Positions 1 to 4,453 of a stretch of DNA of 8,425 nt are shown piece after piece (position 1 is the stretch's first letter; each line of letters begins with the position of its first letter). This DNA comes from Bacteroidota bacterium (GTDB taxonomy: Bacteria; Bacteroidota; Bacteroidia; Flavobacteriales; Weeksellaceae): contig JAEWHB010000154.1 of NCBI GenBank assembly GCA_023388015.1, forward strand, positions 1 to 8,425. Direction: 5' to 3'. The translations under genes and the position numbers were made by a program. The notes below the pieces were generated by a model that was given only the letters and a program-made list of their open reading frames with translations, did no database searches and was not told where the DNA came from.

Positions 1-859
1 TCGCTTGGGAAACGAGATTTTTTGCAGCCGAAATCAATTCTTCTTCGGGATGATTGGTCGATACGGTATATCCGCCGAACTTTACCATCGAAACCCATTG
101 GTTTTCAGAAGCATTTAAAGTATAATTTAATTTGATTTTTGTACTGCTTTCTTCCTCCAACTTCGGTAAAACTTCCTGCAATTTACCGTCCAGAAAAACC
201 GAGTTTTTCATATAGGTAACCACATTGAACCCGGTTTTAAAGGTTCTCGCCTGAACAAAACCAAAATCGGTTTCCTGTCCGGAATCCAAAGCTTCCCAAA
301 AGATTTCTTCCCAATTGGCATCACGGTTTTTTACGCCCGAATCCACATAAGGTTTGAAACTGATTTTAGCCGATTGATTCAAGGATTTTATTTCGTAATG
401 AATAGCGCCCAATTCATCCAAATCCAATGAAAGAAAACGTTTTATACGAACTTCAATTTGAGTTCCATTAGCAAGTTTTGCTTCAAACGAACGATTCAGC
501 CAACCTTCTTTCATATTGAGTTCACGACGGAAATTCTTTACTTCGATTTTATTTAAATCTAAATTTTCACCGTTGATTTCCACATCGATTCCGATCCAAT
601 TCGGTGCATTCAGAACCTTAGCAAAATATTCGGGATAACCGTTTTTCCACCATCCGACTTTGGTTTTGTCGGGATAATAAACGCCGGCAATATAACTGCC
701 GGGAAAGGTTTCGCCCGAATAAGTTTCTTCGAAATTCGCACGCTGTCCCATGGCTCCGTTCCCAATGCTGAAAAGGCTTTCAGACGACATCACGCGTTCC
801 TTCTCAAATCCTTCTTCTATGATGGACCATTCGTTTGGTATGATATAATCTTGATTCAT
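1..859 (-). CDS. Glycoside hydrolase family 65 phosphorylase (probable maltose phosphorylase), N-terminal part
   Basis: This is the first 286 codons of a GH65 enzyme; the rest lies beyond the left edge. The family cleaves alpha-glucosidic disaccharides with phosphate, giving glucose and beta-glucose-1-phosphate in the cytoplasm. The visible part is the N-terminal beta-sandwich domain. It carries the GH65 signature around residues 25-45 (SSESLFSIGNGAMGQRANFE), followed by strand-rich sequence with many Trp and Tyr residues. The catalytic (alpha/alpha)6 barrel and its acid glutamate are not in the window, so intactness cannot be judged. The ATG at 859-857 is chosen because the family signature follows closely. 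Upstream is A/T-rich with no Shine-Dalgarno, which is normal in this phylum. Maltose phosphorylase is favoured over trehalose or kojibiose phosphorylase because of the starch-type SusC/SusD and the adjacent beta-phosphoglucomutase. Family assignment is strong; substrate is inferred from context. Confidence 0.88.
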   Translation of the reverse strand, partial: MNQDYIIPNEWSIIEEGFEKERVMSSESLFSIGNGAMGQRANFEETYSGETFPGSYIAGVYYPDKTKVGWWKNGYPEYFAKVLNAPNWIGIDVEINGENLDLNKIEVKNFRRELNMKEGWLNRSFEAKLANGTQIEVRIKRFLSLDLDELGAIHYEIKSLNQSAKISFKPYVDSGVKNRDANWEEIFWEALDSGQETDFGFVQARTFKTGFNVVTYMKNSVFLDGKLQEVLPKLEEESSTKIKLNYTLNASENQWVSMVKFGGYTVSTNHPEEELISAAKNLVSQA

Positions 860-942
860 TTTATTTTTTAAGATTAAAGAAAATAGATGATAGAGAATAG
901 ACTTTTAATTCTATGTTCTATTTTCCGTGTTCTATTTTCTCT
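860..942. repeat. Intergenic direct and imperfect inverted repeats between pgmB and GH65
   Basis: The 83-bp gap holds a 12-bp direct repeat, TGTTCTATTTTC, at 914-925 and 928-939 (period 14). An imperfect inverted repeat pairs TAAAGAAAATAGA at 875-887 with TCTATTTTCTCTTTA at 931-945, with a two-base bulge, so the right arm ends in the pgmB stop codon. It could form a weak AU-rich hairpin between the two genes of the operon, perhaps affecting processing or relative expression. It has no GC-rich stem with a clean U tract, so I do not call it a terminator. Confidence 0.5.
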
Positions 943-1602
943 TTAGTTATTTTCTAATTTTTCTACAAATTCCTTTGTTATTTGAGTGAAGTCTGCAAAA
1001 ACATAATCGGCTTCCTTCAGGACTTCTTTTTCTCCAATTCCGATGCTCAGCATCCCGGCATTATTCGCAGCCTGAATTCCCGCTATCGCGTCTTCAAAAA
1101 CTAGACATTCTTCCGGTTTGGAATTTGTCCGTTCCGCACCCAAAAGAAAAACTTCGGGATCGGGCTTGGCTTTGGAAACATCATTTCCATCGACAATTGC
1201 ATCGAAATATTCCATCAATCCGACTTTCTCCAAAATTGGTTTGGCATTTTTACTGGCCGAACCCAAAACTATTTTTCCGCCTTTTTCTTTGATCCATTTC
1301 AAAGCATCCAAAACGCCAAGAAGAATCTCAGATTCGTCCATTTTTTCAATGTAAGAAAGGTAATTTTTGTTTTTCTCATTCAGAATTCGATCAAATTCCG
1401 CATCGGATATTTTTTTATTTTCCAATTCCAGGATGATTTCCAAGGAACGAATCCGGCTGACACCTTTTAAAAGCTCATTGCTTTCTTTCGTAAATTCAAT
1501 TCCCAATTCATCAGCCGATTTTTTCCAAGCCTGAAAATGGTATTTCGCCGTATCGACGATAACGCCATCTAAATCAAATATATAGGTTCTAATTTTTCGC
1601 AT
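943..1602 (-). CDS. pgmB: Beta-phosphoglucomutase (HAD superfamily)
   Basis: This 219-residue cytoplasmic enzyme converts beta-glucose-1-phosphate to glucose-6-phosphate through a beta-glucose-1,6-bisphosphate intermediate, the step after GH65 phosphorolysis. All HAD motifs are visible. DLDGVIVDT at 10-18 supplies nucleophile Asp10 and acid/base Asp12. SASK at 115-118 is motif II, Lys146 in KAKPDPE is motif III, and FED at 169-171 is the Mg-binding motif IV. The cap domain carries the beta-PGM hallmarks Thr18, His22 and LKGVSR at 45-50, which separate it from generic HAD phosphatases. Length and motif spacing match the Lactococcus lactis enzyme (221 residues, from memory). Its ATG lies inside the end of the MFS gene, giving a 14-base overlap in a different frame, so it is probably translated by coupling and cotranscribed. 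GH65 follows 83 bases downstream. Confidence 0.95.
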   Translation of the reverse strand: MRKIRTYIFDLDGVIVDTAKYHFQAWKKSADELGIEFTKESNELLKGVSRIRSLEIILELENKKISDAEFDRILNEKNKNYLSYIEKMDESEILLGVLDALKWIKEKGGKIVLGSASKNAKPILEKVGLMEYFDAIVDGNDVSKAKPDPEVFLLGAERTNSKPEECLVFEDAIAGIQAANNAGMLSIGIGEKEVLKEADYVFADFTQITKEFVEKLENN

Positions 1603-2947
1603 TTATCAATTCTGTTTTATCATCCACATCATAAACTTTCAACACACAAACAGCTGCAATAAGGAAGGTTACACCGCTGGTAACCAAAGCAAAAATTGGA
1701 TTTCCGCCATAGAGATATTTCACAATCGGACCGCCGATGATGGCATTAATGATTTGCGGAAGGACGATGAAAAAGTTAAAAATCCCCATGTAAACACCCA
1801 TTTTCCGTGCGGGAATAGAACCCGCCAAAATCGCATAAGGCATCGCTAGAATACTCGCCCAAGCAACTCCCACTGCAATCATCGAAACAATCAACATATT
1901 GGGCGAAGACACAAAATAAATAGAAATCAATCCAAGTCCTCCAATTACCAAAGCAGTAGCATGTGTAGTTTTCCTTCCGATTTTTTTGGCGATAAATGGC
2001 AGAAAAAAAGCAATGATGGCCGATACTCCGTTGTAAACTCCGAAGATAATTCCTACCCAATCTCCTGCTTTCTGATAAGTCGCACTGCTCGTGTCAGAAA
2101 GCGGAAGTCCGTAGATATGATGGGCAATCGCAGGTGTAGTAAAAACCCACATTCCAAACAATCCAAACCAGGAAAAAAACTGAACCCAAGCAAGTTGTCG
2201 CATGGTTTTGGGCATTTTGGTAAAATCCGTAAAGATGTCCCAAATCCGGGCTTTTTCTTCTTCGACCACTCGATTTTCGGGTAATTCAAAAGAAAGTAAT
2301 TCTTCGTTTGTGTATTCTTTCGTAGTGAGAATCGTTACCATAACCGCTCCGACCAAAAAGGCTGCTCCGATGATGAATGAGAAAATCAAATGCAAGGGAA
2401 CTTCGCCCGGAAGAGCTTCGCTCGAAACGCCAAACCAATTGCTCAATGCATAAGGAAGCCAGGATCCAATGACCGCTCCAATTCCAATCAAAACCGTTTG
2501 TACGCTGTAGCCGAGTGTCCGCTGATCAGATGGCAAAAGGTCGGCAACCAATGCGCGAAATGGCTCCATTGCAATGTTAAAGGAAGCGTCCATAATCATC
2601 AGGAAGCCTGCTCCAATCCACAAAGCGGGAAGGAGTGAAGTGAAAATTCCGGCTTGCGGCATCATAATCAAACCTACCGCTGCCAATAGAGTACCTACCA
2701 AAAAATAAGGTTTTCTTCGACCAAATTTCGTCCAGGTTCGGTCGCTGTAATGCCCCACAATCGGTTGAACAATCAAACCCATCAAAGGAGGAATGATCCA
2801 AAACCAGGATAAACTGTGGACATCGGCACCAAAAATTTGTAAAATTCGGCTTGCGTTTGCATTTTGGAGGGCAAATCCCATTTGGATTCCCAGAAATCCA
2901 AAACTCAAATTCCAGATTTCCCAAAACCCTAACCTACGCTTTTCCAT
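1589..2947 (-). CDS. MFS sugar transporter, SLC45/GPH-like (probable maltose/malto-oligosaccharide importer)
   Basis: This 452-residue inner-membrane protein has about 12 hydrophobic segments and a long cytoplasmic loop between the halves (about 208-250, rich in Glu and Lys). It carries the MFS loop 2-3 signature SDRTWTKFGRRKP at 68-80. The segment NIAMEPFRALVADLLP at 124-139 resembles the conserved block of SLC45 and plant sucrose transporters. GVYMGIFNFFIVLPQ at 384-398 is a typical C-terminal-half motif. By family it should be a cation-coupled sugar symporter. Lying upstream of pgmB and a GH65 phosphorylase, it most likely brings maltose or a short alpha-glucan from periplasm to cytoplasm, so the sugar arrives unphosphorylated for phosphorolysis. 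The ATG at 2947-2945 precedes the first helix closely (residues 8-27). The gene overlaps pgmB by 14 bases. Family is firm; the exact sugar is inferred. Confidence 0.88.
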   Translation of the reverse strand: MEKRRLGFWEIWNLSFGFLGIQMGFALQNANASRILQIFGADVHSLSWFWIIPPLMGLIVQPIVGHYSDRTWTKFGRRKPYFLVGTLLAAVGLIMMPQAGIFTSLLPALWIGAGFLMIMDASFNIAMEPFRALVADLLPSDQRTLGYSVQTVLIGIGAVIGSWLPYALSNWFGVSSEALPGEVPLHLIFSFIIGAAFLVGAVMVTILTTKEYTNEELLSFELPENRVVEEEKARIWDIFTDFTKMPKTMRQLAWVQFFSWFGLFGMWVFTTPAIAHHIYGLPLSDTSSATYQKAGDWVGIIFGVYNGVSAIIAFFLPFIAKKIGRKTTHATALVIGGLGLISIYFVSSPNMLIVSMIAVGVAWASILAMPYAILAGSIPARKMGVYMGIFNFFIVLPQIINAIIGGPIVKYLYGGNPIFALVTSGVTFLIAAVCVLKVYDVDDKTELINAKN

Positions 2948-2973
2948 TATCGTAATTTACTGTTTAACAATAC

Positions 2974-2992
2974 GATAAGCGCAAAGCTTATC
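2974..2992 (-). promoter_or_regulatory. Perfect 7-bp inverted repeat in the MFS leader
   Basis: GATAAGC and GCTTATC (2974-2980 and 2986-2992) flank a five-base spacer, GCAAA. The element sits 27 bases upstream of the transporter start codon. It could be a small hairpin in the 5' leader or a protein-binding dyad. It does not resemble the CGAAAACGTTTTCG palindrome near lacI, so I do not assign it to that regulator. Confidence 0.45.
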
Positions 2993-2993
2993 A

Positions 2994-3028
2994 AAACTTA
3001 TAAAGGTGAGAAGTAAAAATATAAGTTT
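2994..3028 (-). promoter_or_regulatory. 9-bp inverted repeat upstream of the MFS gene
   Basis: AAACTTATA (2994-3002) and TATAAGTTT (3020-3028) are exact reverse complements separated by 17 bases. The dyad directly adjoins the 2974-2992 inverted repeat, giving two tandem hairpins or binding sites. Its right arm overlaps the 17-bp sequence shared with the lacI-susC gap. The arms are almost all A/T, so chance is a real possibility. Confidence 0.35.
3008..3024 (-). repeat. 17-bp repeat, copy 1 (upstream of MFS gene)
   Basis: GAGAAGTAAAAATATAA on the plus strand is identical to 4315-4331. Its near edge is 60 bases from the start codon of the minus-strand transporter. Read on the minus strand it contains TATATTTT, one base off the Bacteroidota -7 consensus TAnnTTTG, so it may be a shared promoter core or regulator site. 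No TTTG lies at the normal 19-23 base distance. Confidence 0.5.
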
Positions 3029-3036
3029 CGATTTGA

Positions 3037-3044
3037 CAAATATA
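3037..3044 (-). promoter_or_regulatory. Candidate -7 promoter element for the MFS-pgmB-GH65 operon
   Basis: On the minus strand this reads TATATTTG, an exact match to the TAnnTTTG -7 element of Bacteroidota housekeeping promoters. It lies in the 204-bp lacI-MFS gap and would give a leader of about 85 bases. I find no TTG at the expected -33 spacing upstream, so this is a half-supported promoter. It suggests the transporter operon may start independently of lacI. Confidence 0.35.
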
Positions 3045-3120
3045 AACGATAATTTGATTTAGAAGAAGTTTTGTTCAGAGTTTTAACCTTTCGGAATCAG
3101 AAGTTTAATTTAGCAATCCT

Positions 3121-3150
3121 AAACTCAACCACTCTCAACTCAATCATTCT
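3121..3150. repeat. Short CTCAA-rich repeat after lacI
   Basis: CTCAAC occurs at 3124-3129 and 3134-3139 and CTCAAT at 3139-3144, just downstream of the lacI stop codon. It is low-complexity intergenic sequence. I see no GC-rich stem and U tract here to call a terminator. Confidence 0.3.
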
Positions 3151-3151
3151 C

Positions 3152-4252
3152 CTACTTTGTAGAGTCTCTTTCGATTAATTCTGTTTCGATGACCAAGGTC
3201 TGATAATTTTCTTCGGGTGTAATTCCTTCCAATTTATCGATGAGAAGTCTTGCCGAAGCTTCGCCAATCTGGCGTCCGTGCTGACTGACGGCTGTGAGAC
3301 TCGGATAGGAATATTTCGGCAAGTCACCGTCCGAAAAAGCGATTATCGAGATCTCATCTGGAATCTGAATCGATTTCTTTTTGAAAAAATTCGCAGCTGT
3401 AATCGTATAAAATTCATTGACCCCAATTAAACCATCGATATCCGGAAATGTTTCAAGCAATTCTTCCAATTCATTAAAAATAAATTCTTCGATTTCATCG
3501 GAATTCAATTCGTCCTTTACTTTGATAATCAGTGAATTATCCAGCAAAAAATTATTTCCATTCAAAGCATCCATATAGCCTTTCAGGCGAAGATTTCCTA
3601 CAGAAACAAAGTCTTCGGTGGTAATGAAAACAATTTTTTTACAACCCGAATTGATGAGCTTTTCAGTCGCTTTTTTGGCGCCTTCTATATCGTCTATGAT
3701 TACTTTGTCACAATTCACTTCCGCTACTTCACGATCAAACATCACAACCGGAACGCCTTGTGAAATGGTTTCGTAAAAGTGGTGATAATCCGCTTTTTTC
3801 ATCGTTTCCTTGGCGACGGAAAGAATAAAACCGTCAATGCTGCCATTGACCAAAGTTTCCATATTCAGCACTTCTTTGTCGAATGAGTCGTTTGAAACGG
3901 CAATGATGACGTTGTAATTTCTGCGGTTGGCTTCGGATTCAATTCCTTGTATTACTTTGGTAAAGAAGTGATTGACGATTTGAGGAATGATGATAGCGAT
4001 GGATTTGGAAGACTTATTTCGTAAACTCAGCGCAATACTATTGGGTTTGTAATTGTACATTTTCGCAAAAGCCTGAATTTTCTGTCGGGTATCCAAACTG
4101 ATTTCTTCGTTGTCACGAAGTGCTTTTGAAACGGTAGAAACAGAAACTTCCAATTCTTTTGCAATCTGCTTTAATGTTACATTTTTCTTCAAATCTGAAT
4201 TTTTGACGGAATTAGACTTAATTCGCTCTAAATTAGGAAAACTTATCAACAC
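3152..4252 (-). CDS. LacI-family transcriptional regulator of the alpha-glucan locus
   Basis: This is a DNA-binding regulator of 366 residues from the longest start, GTG at 4252, or 346 from TTG at 4192. The helix-turn-helix is VTLKQIAKELEVSVSTVSKAL (25-45). The hinge helix is PNSIALSLRN (70-79), with Leu77 in the place of the LacI leucine that inserts at a central CpG. A periplasmic-binding-protein-like effector domain runs from about 84 to the end. No ATG exists near the N-terminus. The first 20 residues are not typical of the family, and starting at TTG gives the usual MKKNVTLKQ opening, so the true start is uncertain. It lies upstream of, and on the same strand as, the transporter operon and diverges from susC, which suggests it senses a sugar and controls both. 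Classical Bacteroides starch loci use SusR instead. Family is certain; ligand and sign of control are not visible. Confidence 0.92.
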   Translation of the reverse strand: MLISFPNLERIKSNSVKNSDLKKNVTLKQIAKELEVSVSTVSKALRDNEEISLDTRQKIQAFAKMYNYKPNSIALSLRNKSSKSIAIIIPQIVNHFFTKVIQGIESEANRRNYNVIIAVSNDSFDKEVLNMETLVNGSIDGFILSVAKETMKKADYHHFYETISQGVPVVMFDREVAEVNCDKVIIDDIEGAKKATEKLINSGCKKIVFITTEDFVSVGNLRLKGYMDALNGNNFLLDNSLIIKVKDELNSDEIEEFIFNELEELLETFPDIDGLIGVNEFYTITAANFFKKKSIQIPDEISIIAFSDGDLPKYSYPSLTAVSQHGRQIGEASARLLIDKLEGITPEENYQTLVIETELIERDSTK

Positions 4253-4265
4253 GAAAACGTTTTCG
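4252..4265. promoter_or_regulatory. Probable LacI-family operator (perfect 14-bp palindrome)
   Basis: CGAAAACGTTTTCG is a perfect palindrome with a central CpG, the form LacI-family proteins with a hinge leucine bind. It lies in the divergent lacI-susC gap. Its left end shares base 4252 with the GTG codon that opens the longest lacI frame. A protein bound here would cover the start of lacI and sit 181 bases upstream of the susC start codon, so autoregulation is the simplest role, with susC control also possible. Confidence 0.75.
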
Positions 4266-4314
4266 CAATTTTTGTGTTAGGCTTACTTATGTTCTATTTA
4301 CATAATTTTAACAC

Positions 4315-4331
4315 GAGAAGTAAAAATATAA
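4315..4331 (-). repeat. 17-bp repeat, copy 2 (lacI-susC gap)
   Basis: GAGAAGTAAAAATATAA is identical to 3008-3024 and lies 62 bases upstream of the lacI GTG, nearly the same distance as copy 1 from the transporter start. This placement argues that it serves the minus-strand gene, perhaps as promoter core or activator site, although here it could also act on susC. Confidence 0.5.
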
Positions 4332-4363
4332 CATTTTTTCAAAAATTAATTAATATCTGAGGT

Positions 4364-4416
4364 ATGAAATGCGCCCTGATAATTTACTGATTCTTAATTA
4401 TTAATGGCGATTTCAT
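4364..4416 (+). promoter_or_regulatory. Long imperfect hairpin in the susC leader
   Basis: In the predicted susC 5' leader, 4364-4370 (ATGAAAT) pairs with 4410-4416 (ATTTCAT). After a bulged G at 4371, CGCC at 4372-4375 pairs with GGCG at 4406-4409. Past a small internal loop, TGATAATT (4377-4384) pairs with AATTATTA (4396-4403), with one G-U pair, leaving an 11-base loop. That makes about 19 pairs. No U tract follows, so it is not an intrinsic terminator. It could be a regulatory leader structure or, as DNA, a binding dyad. Confidence 0.5.
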
Positions 4417-4453
4417 CTTGAAAATTAGAAACAAAAAATTAGACAGATGAAAT
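4410..4453 (+). promoter_or_regulatory. Alternative stem covering the susC start codon
   Basis: ATTTCATCT (4410-4418) is the exact reverse complement of AGATGAAAT (4445-4453), which includes the susC ATG at 4447-4449. The 9-bp stem would hide the start codon behind a 26-base loop. Its left arm is the same sequence used as the right arm of the 4364-4416 hairpin, so the two folds exclude each other. The stem is AU-rich and probably marginal in stability. Confidence 0.4.

Noticed and set aside
433..443. GAAAACGTTTT inside the GH65 gene, 11 of 14 bases matching the lacI-gap palindrome.
   Set aside because: It lies deep in coding sequence and mostly follows from codons for Ile-Lys-Arg-Phe. The outer bases of the palindrome are lost, and no promoter is near, so chance is the better explanation.
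1118..1354. Open frame on the plus strand opposite pgmB, and similar frames opposite or within the transporter, susC and susD genes.
   Set aside because: They lie antisense to or out of frame with well-supported genes, show no family features, and have composition expected of shadow frames.
3016..3040. TTTG plus TATATTTT on the minus strand as a full promoter for the transporter.
   Set aside because: The spacer is 13 bases, well short of the usual 17-23.
3037..3056. CAAAT ... ATTTG dyad around TAAACGATA as a second LacI operator.
   Set aside because: Only the outer five bases pair; the core is not symmetric and does not resemble CGAAAACGTTTTCG.
4303..4310. TAATTTTA as a susC -7 promoter element.
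   Set aside because: It is one base off TAnnTTTG, but the nearest TTTG (4271-4274) is 28 bases upstream, too far, and only TTAG lies at a suitable distance. Too weak to annotate.
4364..4420. Intrinsic terminator in the susC leader.
   Set aside because: A stem exists, but the sequence after it has no run of T and the hairpin has a large AU-rich upper part.
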